Of a stretch of DNA of 64,000 nt, positions 41,604 to 49,600 are shown piece after piece. How positions within the stretch are numbered: the first letter of the stretch is position 1; the number at the start of each line of letters is the position of its first letter. The stretch comes from an uncultured Acidobacteriota bacterium (lineage in GTDB: Bacteria; Acidobacteriota; Blastocatellia; Pyrinomonadales; Pyrinomonadaceae), in assembly GCA_937873515.1 (NCBI GenBank), contig CALMYB010000006.1, positions 248,001-312,000 of the forward strand, read 5' to 3'. The notes beneath the pieces are model-generated. The model ran no database searches and was not told the origin of the DNA. It worked only from the letters and a program-made list of their open reading frames with translations. Both the position numbers and the translations under genes were made by a program.

Positions 41604-42857
41604 ATGACGGATAACAATAGCGTGGCCCCCCAAGCTGAACAAAAACCGAACCTTTGGGTCGTCTCGGAGCTTTACTATCCGGAACTTACTTCGACCGGTT
41701 ATTACCTGACACAGATCGCCGAAGGCCTGACGGACACCTTCGAGGTAAAGGCTCTTTGCGGCCAACCGAATTATTCCGCGCGCGGCACACGAGCGTCGAA
41801 ACGCGAGGTCCGCAATGGGGTCGATATCTTTCGTGTCAGCGGTACGACGTTGAACAAGAATGTCATCGTATTTCGTCTTGTCAATATGCTGACGCTCAGC
41901 CTTTCGATGTTTTTCGTCAGTTTGCGAAAATTCCGAAAAGGCGATCGCGTCCTCGTCGTGACGAATCCGCCTGCGTCGCCATTCGTCATCGCGATAGCAT
42001 CGCTAATTCGCGGGGCGGCCTACACGCTCTTGATCCACGACAATTACCCCGAGATCCTGATCGCCGCCGGCAAAGCTGGAGGTAAAAGCGTTGCCGTTAG
42101 GGTCCTAGGCTTCTGGAACCGATGGCTCTATAAACACGCGGCACGGATCATCGCTGTCGGCCGCGATATGCAGGAGCTGCTCTCCCGAAAAACGCAAGGC
42201 CTCGATATCCCGATCTCGGTGATCCCGAATTGGGCCGAGCTTGAGAATGTTGAACCTCGCCCAAGAGCAGAAAACCCATTACTCAATGAACTTGGCATTT
42301 TAGATCGTTTTGTCTTACTTTATGCTGGCAATATGGGATACCCGAACGACATCGAGACTATCCTTTCGGCAGCAAAGACGTTAGATCGGGAAGCGGGATC
42401 GCGTTTTCATTTCGTGTTCCTCGGCACCGGCGTAAAGCGTAAACTCATAGAGAGATTCATTGCAGACGAAGAACCGGCGAACGTAACGCTTCTCGACCCA
42501 AGGCCGCGAGAGGAACAGGCCGTCTTTTTGAACGCATGCGATGCCGGGATCGTCTCGCTTGTCTCAAAGATGAAAGGAGTTTCGATGCCTAGCCGCACAT
42601 ACAATATCTTGGCCGCAGGTAAGCCGATCGTTGCGATCACGGAAGAGGGAAGCGAGGTTGATCTCGTTACCAAAGACGACAACGTTGGGGTCTGCTCAAC
42701 GCCGGGTGATGTAACCGGTCTTCTGAACGCTCTGGAGAAACTCGCAGACGATCCAAAACGCTTGTTGGCCATGAGTGATCGGGCACGCCATGCCGCGTTA
42801 GACAGATACTCGCTTGATACCGCCCTTTCGGCCTATCGGAGGGCATTGCTCAGTTGA
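41604..42857 (+). CDS. WbuB-like glycosyltransferase family 4
   Basis: A 417-residue GT4 of the WbuB subtype, seen in VVSELYYPELTSTGYYLTQIA (17-37 in part), the hydrophobic stretch near 90-105 and NWAELENVEP. WbuB-type enzymes transfer L-fucosamine-like sugars, and UDP-L-amino-sugar genes are directly upstream, so use of that donor is a reasonable inference. The stop codon overlaps the TTG start of the next gene. Confidence 0.84.
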   Translation: MTDNNSVAPQAEQKPNLWVVSELYYPELTSTGYYLTQIAEGLTDTFEVKALCGQPNYSARGTRASKREVRNGVDIFRVSGTTLNKNVIVFRLVNMLTLSLSMFFVSLRKFRKGDRVLVVTNPPASPFVIAIASLIRGAAYTLLIHDNYPEILIAAGKAGGKSVAVRVLGFWNRWLYKHAARIIAVGRDMQELLSRKTQGLDIPISVIPNWAELENVEPRPRAENPLLNELGILDRFVLLYAGNMGYPNDIETILSAAKTLDREAGSRFHFVFLGTGVKRKLIERFIADEEPANVTLLDPRPREEQAVFLNACDAGIVSLVSKMKGVSMPSRTYNILAAGKPIVAITEEGSEVDLVTKDDNVGVCSTPGDVTGLLNALEKLADDPKRLLAMSDRARHAALDRYSLDTALSAYRRALLS

Positions 42858-43888
42858 ATAAAGCGTCTCTTTTGGCCCTCGCTCTTGTAACTGCGGTCAT
42901 CTCGGCCGCCGGGGTTTACTTTGTCAGAAAATGGACGCTCCGGAAGGGAATGCTCGATATTCCGAACGAAAGGAGCTCGCATTCGGAGCCGACGCCAAGA
43001 GGCGGCGGTATCGTTATCGCGATCGTCTCGCTAACGGCCTTCGCGATCTACTCGCTGGCCTTTCGTCAGGAGATCGCGTACGGCTTTCTCATCGGCGCAG
43101 TTCTTATCGTCGTAGTCAGTTGGATCGACGACGTACGAGATCTCCCTCCAGCCATTCGGATCGCGGTGCATGTGATCGCTGCCGCTTTGCTTCTGATCGA
43201 TCGCGGGTCCTATCCGATCTTTGTCGGTGGCGAGATGACCGAGGTCTCCACCGTGCTTGAGTTCATTGTTTCGCTCCTCTTTATCGTCTGGTTCATCAAT
43301 GCCTACAATTTTATGGACGGCATCGACGGCATTGCCGGCGTACAATCGCTCGCCGCTTCGGCCGGATGGTGCGCGCTTGGGGTCATCGCCGAAGAACCCG
43401 CGGTCGCGGTTCTGGCATGTGTTATTTTTGCGACTTCTCTCAGTTTCCTCCTCTTCAACTGGCAGCCGGCCAAGATCTTTATGGGAGACGCGGGAAGTGC
43501 TTTCTTAGGCTTCACGTTCTCCGGTATCGGCCTTCTTGCGCCGCCCGGTTCGGGTATCCGGATTCTGGCGTTTCCTGTCGCGTGCCTGCTGCTTTGGCCG
43601 TTTATGTTCGACGCTTTTTATACGCTGGTCAAAAGACTCCTGCGTCACGAAAAGATCTGGCATGCGCACCGAAATCACATCTATCAGCAACTCGTCATCC
43701 GCGGATACTCGCACGCAACAGTTTCGATCTTTTACGGCGTCCTCGCCCTCTCTATCACGATCATCGCAGTCACGATGCCCGCGATCGGGCATAGCCTCGT
43801 GCCGGCATGGATCGCAGCCGGTGCGGCGGGAGTGCTGCTCTTGGCGATCGAGTATTCAATTTCAGGGCGGAGGGCCTCTGCCGAGTGA
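42854..43888 (+). CDS. polyprenyl-phosphate N-acetylhexosamine-1-phosphate transferase (WecA/WbpL type)
   Basis: A 344-residue membrane transferase with about ten helices that starts polysaccharide assembly on undecaprenyl phosphate. Family motifs are DIPNERSSHSEPTPRGGG (35-52), WIDDVRDLPP, NFMDGIDGIAG and KIFMGDAGSAFLG, which carry the catalytic Asp residues. The TTG start overlaps the previous stop, and its own stop overlaps the GTG start of the kinase-like gene. It is the last recognisable polysaccharide gene. Confidence 0.92.
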   Translation: MNKASLLALALVTAVISAAGVYFVRKWTLRKGMLDIPNERSSHSEPTPRGGGIVIAIVSLTAFAIYSLAFRQEIAYGFLIGAVLIVVVSWIDDVRDLPPAIRIAVHVIAAALLLIDRGSYPIFVGGEMTEVSTVLEFIVSLLFIVWFINAYNFMDGIDGIAGVQSLAASAGWCALGVIAEEPAVAVLACVIFATSLSFLLFNWQPAKIFMGDAGSAFLGFTFSGIGLLAPPGSGIRILAFPVACLLLWPFMFDAFYTLVKRLLRHEKIWHAHRNHIYQQLVIRGYSHATVSIFYGVLALSITIIAVTMPAIGHSLVPAWIAAGAAGVLLLAIEYSISGRRASAE

Positions 43889-44691
43889 CGTCATTACAAT
43901 ACGGTCAAAACTTCATCTCGTTCGGCGTCGCAATACGCTTTGAATCCCGCAACGCCCGACTGCTGCAAAAAGCCGTCAAGACCGCAAACAAGGCGTTGAT
44001 CGGGAATCTGAAGCCTACTCAGAAGCCTCCCGAACACACGTTTGTCTTCGGACGGAACAAGGAACTCGGGACCTTCGTCGAACATAACGGATCGATCGTG
44101 GCGGAAAATGAGATCGAACGCGGCGTCTTCAAATATTTTGACAGCTACCTAAGAGTGCGAATCGGAGAATATTGCCCGGACCGCGTCTTTGTGCATTCGG
44201 GTGCGGTCGGTATCAATGGGAAAGCCTTATTGATTCCGGGCAACAGTTTCTCTGGGAAATCAACGCTCGTCCTCGAACTCGTCAAACTTGGAGCTGAATA
44301 TTTTTCGGATGAGTTCGCGATTCTCGACAAGCATGGACGGGTTCATCCGTATGCGAGGCCGATCAATATGCGGACGACCGACGGCAAACATCGCCCATAC
44401 ACCGTCGATGTGTCTGACAAGGCCGATCTAAAGAAAAGAAAGCCGCTTCCGGTCGGAGCCGTTCTGTTTACAAGTTATAAGGAAAACGCCTCGTTCCGGC
44501 CAAAAGTATTGAGTCCGGCCGAAGGAATAATGACGATAGCACCGTACACGCTGCCGATCCTGGTAAACCCCGCATACTCAATTCAGGTGTTGCATGAGGT
44601 GATGAATGGTGCTTTAATTGTAAAATCAAAGCGAACTCACGCGCCCCGCTTTGGAGAAAAGCTATTGCAATATCTTGCTAAAGTTATGTAA
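43885..44691 (+). CDS. HPr kinase-like ATP-binding protein
   Basis: About 268 residues from a GTG that overlaps the stop of the initiating transferase gene as GTGA. Walker A is PGNSFSGKST (118-127), preceded by VHSGAVGINGKALLI and followed by EYFSDEFAILDKHGRVHPYARP. This is the layout of HPr kinase/phosphorylase catalytic domains, but there is no HPr or PTS context. Similar kinases sit beside PqqD-like and nucleotidyltransferase genes in lasso-peptide and related clusters, where one is known to phosphorylate a peptide precursor. A role on the peptide-like protein at 44746 is therefore possible but unproven. Confidence 0.82.
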   Translation: MTSLQYGQNFISFGVAIRFESRNARLLQKAVKTANKALIGNLKPTQKPPEHTFVFGRNKELGTFVEHNGSIVAENEIERGVFKYFDSYLRVRIGEYCPDRVFVHSGAVGINGKALLIPGNSFSGKSTLVLELVKLGAEYFSDEFAILDKHGRVHPYARPINMRTTDGKHRPYTVDVSDKADLKKRKPLPVGAVLFTSYKENASFRPKVLSPAEGIMTIAPYTLPILVNPAYSIQVLHEVMNGALIVKSKRTHAPRFGEKLLQYLAKVM

Positions 44692-44694
44692 AAT
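44665..44694 (+). promoter_or_regulatory. possible sigma70-like promoter for the PqqD-Tat-Cys gene
   Basis: TTGCAA (44665-44670) and TAAAAT (44689-44694) are separated by 18 bp at the 3' end of the kinase gene, about 50 bp before the ATG at 44746. A strong GGAGGAT ribosome-binding site (44732-44738) follows. This would let the peptide gene be expressed apart from the long operon. Confidence 0.4.
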
Positions 44695-44745
44695 ATGGCG
44701 TTTTTAGGTTTACGCCAACGCCGAATTGTTTAATGGAGGATCCCA

Positions 44746-45243
44746 ATGTCTGAATTCCAAAACCCGAAAGCCCGCAAACGCGGACTCGTTATCCAAGAGA
44801 TGCCGGGCGAAATGCTCGTATATGATACCGAAACGAACAAAGCCCACTGCCTTAACGACAGTGCAGCGTTTGTTTGGGCATCTTGCGATGGTGTGAACAC
44901 CATTAGCGATATCGTGCGGGAGTTTGAGGCGAATTCAATGGGAACCGTTACGGAAGACTTCGTCTGGTTGGCCATTGACCAACTAAGCAGCAAGGGCCTC
45001 CTTGAAGCAAAGGTCGAACCAAAGTTCAAAGGTAAAAGCCGCCGCGACGTTCTCAAGACCATCGGTCTCGTCTCAGTCGCAGCATTGCCGATCATCGCGT
45101 CCCTTGCCGCACCGCAGAGTGCTCTTGCTGCAACATCGTGCAATTGTTCGAGCAATTCGGATTGTGCGCTCCAGGCGGGCATGTGCACCACTCAGATGTG
45201 CGACAACAGAGGAATGACCCCGTCATTTACTTGTGTTGCCTAA
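44746..45243 (+). CDS. PqqD-like domain fused to twin-arginine signal and six-cysteine tail
   Basis: A 165-residue protein in three parts. Residues 8-92 resemble PqqD/RRE domains (LVYDTETNKAHCLNDSA, FVWASCDGVNTISDIV, LSSKGLLEA), which bind leader peptides in RiPP pathways. Residues 97-129 are a Tat-like signal placed inside the protein: KSRRDVLKTIG, a hydrophobic stretch and ALAA. The last 36 residues are small and polar with six cysteines spaced C-x1-C-x5-C-x6-C-x4-C-x10-C (132, 134, 140, 147, 152, 163). Cleavage after ALAA would release an exported, possibly disulfide-bonded peptide. It has its own strong ribosome-binding site and a terminator. Function unknown. Confidence 0.85.
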   Translation: MSEFQNPKARKRGLVIQEMPGEMLVYDTETNKAHCLNDSAAFVWASCDGVNTISDIVREFEANSMGTVTEDFVWLAIDQLSSKGLLEAKVEPKFKGKSRRDVLKTIGLVSVAALPIIASLAAPQSALAATSCNCSSNSDCALQAGMCTTQMCDNRGMTPSFTCVA

Positions 45244-45272
45244 GAACGCAATTTGAAGCAAATTATGAGAAG

Positions 45273-45302
45273 AGGCGGTTTGAATGAGCCGCCTTTTTCT
45301 TT
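45273..45302 (+). terminator. intrinsic terminator after the PqqD-Tat-Cys gene
   Basis: AGGCGG and CCGCCT flank a 10-nt loop and are followed by TTTTCTTTTC, 30 nt past the stop codon. It is the clearest Rho-independent terminator in the window. Confidence 0.75.
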
Positions 45303-45347
45303 TCCGCTATTTTCGGTTTCGTGTTAACTTGAGGACAACGCACTGCG

Positions 45348-46262
45348 ATGCAATACGATCCCGAACAAGACGAAGACGAGGTCTTTGACGAATATCGTTG
45401 GGGCACCATTTACCGCAAGGCCCAGCAGAAGAAGATCGTCGAGGCATTTCGCCTTTTCCGATCTAAAGGGATCGAGCCGGTGCTCTTCAAAGGTTGGGCG
45501 ATCGCCCGTTCTTTTCCGGAGAGTGTCAGCCGCATATCATCTGACACAGATCTAGCGGTCTGTGCGGAGGATTTCGCGCGTGCCGAGTCTCTTCGCGCAT
45601 CTCCCGCCGGCCGCAAACTCGTCATCGACCTTCACAACGAATTTTCACGCCACGATTCGCTTGATTGGCAGACACTTTTCGATCGCTGCGAAACGATCGA
45701 CATCGACGGCGAAACTATCCGCATTCTTTGCCCCGAAGATCATTTGCGTGTCGTATGCGTGCATTGGCTGATCGACGGCGGCCAATACCGCGAGAAACTC
45801 TGGGACATTTACTACCTGGTGGCGAATCGGCCAAAAGGATTCGATTGGCAAATGTGCCTAGACGAAGTTGAGGAGACGCGACGCCGCTGGATTGTTTGTG
45901 CTATTGGCCTCGCGGCTAAATATCTCGGGCTCGATCTTTCCGCCACACCGATAGCGGATGCCGCCGAAACTCTGCCGAAATGGCTCACGACGCAAGTCGA
46001 GAAGGAATGGACATCGAACCTAAAGCTTGAGCCGCTCAAAGCCCACTTCCGCAACCCGCGAAAGTTTCTGATCCAGTTAAAGAAACGAACGCCGCCGAAC
46101 CCGATCTCCGCGACCGTTGATGTCGGCGGAAGCTTTGATTCTAAGCTCAGGCTTCACTATCAGCTTCGCTCTTTTAGCCGACGCGGCCTAGCCTCCATTC
46201 TTCGTTCGATATCGTATAATAGGACGCAGAATGAAGAAGCTCGGCGGGACGCTATCGATTGA
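45348..46262 (+). CDS. nucleotidyltransferase-like protein (PF14907-type)
   Basis: A 304-residue protein resembling the uncharacterised nucleotidyltransferase family often found with PqqD-like proteins and HPr-kinase-like proteins in peptide clusters. LFKGWAIARSFPESVSRISSDTDLAV (47-71 in part) has the family LKG and the R-x-SxDxDL metal-binding pattern. HWLIDGGQYREKLWDIYYL near 147-165 is also conserved in the family. Its substrate is unknown. The 3' end overlaps the next gene by 32 nt. Confidence 0.78.
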   Translation: MQYDPEQDEDEVFDEYRWGTIYRKAQQKKIVEAFRLFRSKGIEPVLFKGWAIARSFPESVSRISSDTDLAVCAEDFARAESLRASPAGRKLVIDLHNEFSRHDSLDWQTLFDRCETIDIDGETIRILCPEDHLRVVCVHWLIDGGQYREKLWDIYYLVANRPKGFDWQMCLDEVEETRRRWIVCAIGLAAKYLGLDLSATPIADAAETLPKWLTTQVEKEWTSNLKLEPLKAHFRNPRKFLIQLKKRTPPNPISATVDVGGSFDSKLRLHYQLRSFSRRGLASILRSISYNRTQNEEARRDAID

Positions 46263-46857
46263 AGCTGGAGTTTTGGGCGGCAGCCTGGCGTTCGCCATTG
46301 ACGGGTACGTTCATTCATTTATCGGCGATCCGTCAGCACCCGCAAGAGCCGAGCTCCTTTTGCCAAAGATCGACGAATTGCTGCGCGATGCCGATGCTTC
46401 TCCGAAAGACATCGGGAAGATCGTCGTGTCAGCAGGGCCGGGCAGCTTTACGGGTATTCGTATCGGTATTGCGACCGCTCTCGGCCTCGCCAATTCCCTT
46501 GGGATTAAAGTAACTCGGTTCCCGCTGCTCCCGACCCTCGCGTTGGCAGCTGAAGGCGTCGTCTGTGCGTCCGTGCCCGTCGGACGCGGCTCGACCGCCT
46601 CTCAGATCTTCAAAGTTTCCACCGACTCGATCGTCAGTATCCGTCCGGCAATTGTGCATGCTTCGACAGCGAGCCTTGATCCGGAAGCTGTCGAGGCTCC
46701 GATCGACCATTTCGTCGTAGCCAAGGGGGGCGAAGTGTCGTATGGCCAAAATGTGATAATGATCGAGAATCTTGCCGAGCTGCTTCTGCGCGCCGCAGAC
46801 GATCCGCGGATCACGGAAGCTGAACCGATCTTTCTGTCAAAACCCGTAAATGCCTAG
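46231..46857 (+). CDS. tsaB: tRNA threonylcarbamoyladenosine biosynthesis protein TsaB
   Basis: A 208-residue TsaB. The signature is VVSAGPGSFTGIRIGIATALGLA (residues about 66-88), with the ASKHA-type N-terminus LSIEAGVLGGSLAF. The usual ILAIDTS reads LSIEAG here, so the first phosphate loop is diverged. TsaB is the scaffold partner of TsaD in t6A modification of ANN-decoding tRNAs. It overlaps rimI by 8 nt, a common pairing. Confidence 0.88.
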   Translation: MKKLGGTLSIEAGVLGGSLAFAIDGYVHSFIGDPSAPARAELLLPKIDELLRDADASPKDIGKIVVSAGPGSFTGIRIGIATALGLANSLGIKVTRFPLLPTLALAAEGVVCASVPVGRGSTASQIFKVSTDSIVSIRPAIVHASTASLDPEAVEAPIDHFVVAKGGEVSYGQNVIMIENLAELLLRAADDPRITEAEPIFLSKPVNA

Positions 46858-47317
46858 TCCTCACAGAATTCGCCCCGTTGAAGCCGCTCACATTGCCGCG
46901 TTGATCGAACTCGGCACCGAAACTGGTCTGAGCCACTGGGCCGCGCACGACTATCTCTCCGAGATCAAGGCAAAGAACGCGATAATGCTTAGGCTTGAGG
47001 CGGATGCCAATCGCACGATCGGATTCATTGTCGGACGCCTGATAACGGCTGCCGACGCTGTCGGTGTCGATGCCGAGATCTACAATATTGCCGTTTCGCC
47101 TGCTCATCAGCGAAGAGGGAATGGACAGCTCCTTTTTGATGCATTCTTCGAGCGTTGCAGAGAGGCGGGCGCCCGTCGAATATGGCTTGAGGTCCGTGTG
47201 TCAAACGAAAAGGCGATCGCTTTTTATACCCACAACTCCTTTGTCATCCAGCATTTACGTAAAGGGCTCTATCACTCGCCGCAGGAAGACGGATATTTGA
47301 TGAGCCGCACGCTTTAG
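46850..47317 (+). CDS. rimI: ribosomal-protein-alanine N-acetyltransferase RimI
   Basis: A 155-residue GNAT acetyltransferase. The acetyl-CoA loop is visible in ISPAHQRRGNGQLL-like wording (VSPAHQRRGNGQLL), with WLEVRVSNEKAIAFY and the terminal F-V-I-Q-H strand after it. The position after tsaB supports RimI, which acetylates the N-terminus of ribosomal protein S18. Other GNAT substrates cannot be excluded. Confidence 0.87.
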   Translation: MPSPHRIRPVEAAHIAALIELGTETGLSHWAAHDYLSEIKAKNAIMLRLEADANRTIGFIVGRLITAADAVGVDAEIYNIAVSPAHQRRGNGQLLFDAFFERCREAGARRIWLEVRVSNEKAIAFYTHNSFVIQHLRKGLYHSPQEDGYLMSRTL

Positions 47318-47378
47318 CCTCTGATGACTATGTGTTTTTTTACTTGCTTCGAACACGCTGTTGAGCTAACATCAGGTT

Positions 47379-47420
47379 AAGCCCGACGCCAAGAGTGCTA
47401 ATGGCCCGGACTCGGGCTTT
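47379..47420 (+). terminator. possible hairpin terminator after rimI
   Basis: AAGCCCGA (47379-47386) pairs with TCGGGCTT (47412-47419) around a 25-nt loop. It has only a short T-run, so the call is weak. Confidence 0.3.
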
Positions 47421-47450
47421 AGACCATTGAAAAGTGAGGACAAACACGCT

Positions 47451-47681
47451 ATGGATATGTCAGCAGCGGACCCTGTCCGCGACGAATTGCTGAAGAACAA
47501 TCAGGAATTTCGCGAACTCGTTCATCAACACGAAGAGCACGAAAAACGCCTTAGTGAACTGCAGCATCTCAGTTTTCCATCCGACGAAGAACAATTGGAA
47601 GAAACTGCCTTAAAGAGGCAGAAACTCGCTATCAAAGACGAAATTTATGCAATGATGCATCACGCACAAGCAGGGCATTAA
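47451..47681 (+). CDS. YdcH/DUF465 family small coiled-coil protein
   Basis: A 76-residue, highly charged helical protein starting at the ATG at 47451 with GAGG upstream (a TTG at 47427 is in frame). The stretch ELVHQHEEHEKRL and the later LKRQKLAIKDEIYAMM match the DUF465/YdcH family. The family has no firmly known function. It stands alone between rimI and a terminator. Confidence 0.8.
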   Translation: MDMSAADPVRDELLKNNQEFRELVHQHEEHEKRLSELQHLSFPSDEEQLEETALKRQKLAIKDEIYAMMHHAQAGH

Positions 47682-47715
47682 GACGATGATATTGACGCCC
47701 TAACGTTTAGGTTCT

Positions 47716-47750
47716 AAGGCATCCCGGCGACCGGCCGCGATGCCTTTTTA
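47716..47750 (+). terminator. intrinsic terminator after the YdcH gene
   Basis: An 8-bp stem AAGGCATC/GATGCCTT with a GC-rich loop is followed by TTTTA. It also marks the border with the convergent PQQ-repeat gene, whose stop codon lies at its edge. Confidence 0.65.
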
Positions 47751-48845
47751 CTTTGCGCACGTCCCGCTGCCGTAGGCCGCAAGGCTGACCGGCGAAAGCA
47801 CGAACGTATGCGATCCGTCGGCGGCTGTCGCGATCGGTGCTTCGCCAAGATCGACCTGTGAGTCGATCCTGCCCGTTTCCGCAGACACGACCATGGCGAT
47901 CTTGCCGTTCTCGACAAGGACGAACAGGCGTTTCGAGTCCATAGTTGCGGCACCGAGCACGCGGGCCGGAAGCCTGAGTTTCCAGTTGACACGCCCGGAC
48001 GCACGGTCAATGGAATATAGAAAGTTATCGAATGATGCTGCGAGCAGCTCGCCGTCGTTCTCCATCAACCTCCCGATCTGTGCGCCTGCACGATACTTCC
48101 ACTTCGCGTCGTAACCGTCGGCCGCTTCAAGCCGCACCACCTCGCCCCGTGAATCACCCGCATAGATCTCGTTGTCATCAAAAACGACTGTCTTTGCCGG
48201 CCGCTTCAGCCCGATCGAAAAGCGTGATTCACCGCCTGCCAGCGTGACGCCGACCAATCGGCTGTCTCCGGTGGCAAAAGCAAGAAGCGTGTCATCTAGG
48301 ACCGGAGCCGTTGAAAGCCCACCCGCAAACGTCAGCTTCCATTTCAAGGTTTCCGCCCGAAGGTCAAATGCCGAAACCTCGCCGCTGCTCGCGGCCGCAA
48401 CTATCGTGTCCGGCGCCGTTTTGAGAAAGATCTCGCCTGCTCCGTCGATCTCCGCCTTCCAGACGAGAATTCCGGTTTCCTTGCTGAGTACGCGCAGAGT
48501 TGCGGTCTTCGCCGTATCACTCGAGTCTGCAGGCCGCGTAGCGATCGCGATCCTGTCGGGACCGACCGCGATATTGGAAACCACTTCACCGCCGAACTCG
48601 GCTCTCCAGAGCCTTTCCCCGTTCGCGGCACCGACCGCGATCACGCTGCCTTTGTCTGTTGAGACATACGCGGCCTTGTCATCTGCCGCGACCGATCGAA
48701 AAAAGACATCGGCATCCGCAAAACTCCAGCATTTCACGGCATTGGATGCCTCTGGCTTTGCCGGTGCATTCGTCGCTTGAGAAGGCACTGCGATAGCCGC
48801 GATCAGCACGACTGCGCATAAGATGATGATCGAGAGGATTCTCAT
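47748..48845 (-). CDS. PQQ-like beta-propeller repeat protein (BamB-like), exported
   Basis: About 365 residues from the ATG at 48845, chosen because a signal peptide follows (MRILSIIILCAVVLIAAIAV...). The mature part is a beta-propeller with repeated AANGERLWRAEFGG, KETGILVWKAEI, ASGRVNWKLRL-type blades. These are PQQ-like repeats without evidence for PQQ binding. BamB-like scaffolds act in outer-membrane assembly, but no lipobox is seen, so the role is open. Confidence 0.82.
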   Translation of the reverse strand: MRILSIIILCAVVLIAAIAVPSQATNAPAKPEASNAVKCWSFADADVFFRSVAADDKAAYVSTDKGSVIAVGAANGERLWRAEFGGEVVSNIAVGPDRIAIATRPADSSDTAKTATLRVLSKETGILVWKAEIDGAGEIFLKTAPDTIVAAASSGEVSAFDLRAETLKWKLTFAGGLSTAPVLDDTLLAFATGDSRLVGVTLAGGESRFSIGLKRPAKTVVFDDNEIYAGDSRGEVVRLEAADGYDAKWKYRAGAQIGRLMENDGELLAASFDNFLYSIDRASGRVNWKLRLPARVLGAATMDSKRLFVLVENGKIAMVVSAETGRIDSQVDLGEAPIATAADGSHTFVLSPVSLAAYGSGTCAK

Positions 48846-48973
48846 TTGCCAGCGAAACAAACAGGCCCTTGCGGGCAAAAGGTCAATTTTAGCACGTGCT
48901 CTTTGACCGCGAAGTATTTGAAGCTATACTTGTGCGAATAGTTCGAAAAAAATATCTACACTGAGGATTCTGA

Positions 48974-49441
48974 ATGTCATTCAACAAGATCACCATCGTT
49001 GGGAACCTGGGCAAAGACCCGGATCTTCGCTACACCCCGCAAGGCGTTGCCGTCTGCAGTTTTACGATGGCCACCAACGAAAAGAGACGCGATAAGTCCG
49101 GCGAATTGCAGGATGCGACGACCTGGTTCAAGATCACTCTTTGGCGCCAGCAGGCTGAAAATGCAGCCAAATATTTGACCAAAGGTTCCTCCGTTTATAT
49201 CGAAGGCCGCCTGCGAATCGAGGAATGGACCGACCGCGACAACAACAACCGATACACGCTCGACGTTCAGGCGACCGACATGCAGTTCATCGGCTCGCGC
49301 GGCGGCGGTGAATATTCGGGCGGGCCTTCCGAAGAGGATCATCAGCCGCAGTACACCGGCGGCGGATCGACAGCTTCGTCAGGAGCCGGAGCAGCCCCTG
49401 CTTCATCCGCAACTCCTGCCGACGACGACATCCCGTTCTAA
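48974..49441 (+). CDS. ssb: single-stranded DNA-binding protein
   Basis: A 155-residue SSB with the OB-fold in the first 110 residues (FNKITIVGNLGKDPDLRYTP at the N-terminus, WFKITLWRQQAE, GSSVYIEGRL). A Gly/Ser/Ala-rich linker ends in the acidic tip DDDIPF that recruits repair and replication proteins. A GAGGA ribosome-binding site lies before the ATG. It stands alone upstream of a long gene-free region. Confidence 0.96.
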   Translation: MSFNKITIVGNLGKDPDLRYTPQGVAVCSFTMATNEKRRDKSGELQDATTWFKITLWRQQAENAAKYLTKGSSVYIEGRLRIEEWTDRDNNNRYTLDVQATDMQFIGSRGGGEYSGGPSEEDHQPQYTGGGSTASSGAGAAPASSATPADDDIPF

Positions 49442-49478
49442 GCACCTTTCTTCGCATTTCTTGTCAGAACCGCCAGCT

Positions 49479-49499
49479 CCCCTCCTGCCCGAGGAGGGG
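49479..49499. repeat. GC-rich palindrome downstream of ssb
   Basis: CCCCTCCT and AGGAGGGG form an 8-bp hairpin with the loop GCCCG, followed by GTGGCCGAAGGCCGGGGTGG. It looks like a dispersed GC-rich repeat and not like a terminator, because no T-run follows. It opens the gene-free stretch 49442-51337. Confidence 0.6.
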
Positions 49500-49600
49500 T
49501 GGCCGAAGGCCGGGGTGGAGGGAGCAGCGGGCGGTCAGCATTGCCGCAAGCCCGCACGTCAGTTAGGGCGTAACATTCAACGCAGATTCCCGCTGAATTG

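Noticed and set aside
43885..46262. Lasso peptide biosynthetic cluster
   Set aside because: The kinase-like, PqqD-like and nucleotidyltransferase-like proteins recall such clusters, but there is no asparagine-synthetase-like cyclase, no transglutaminase-like protease and no separate short precursor.
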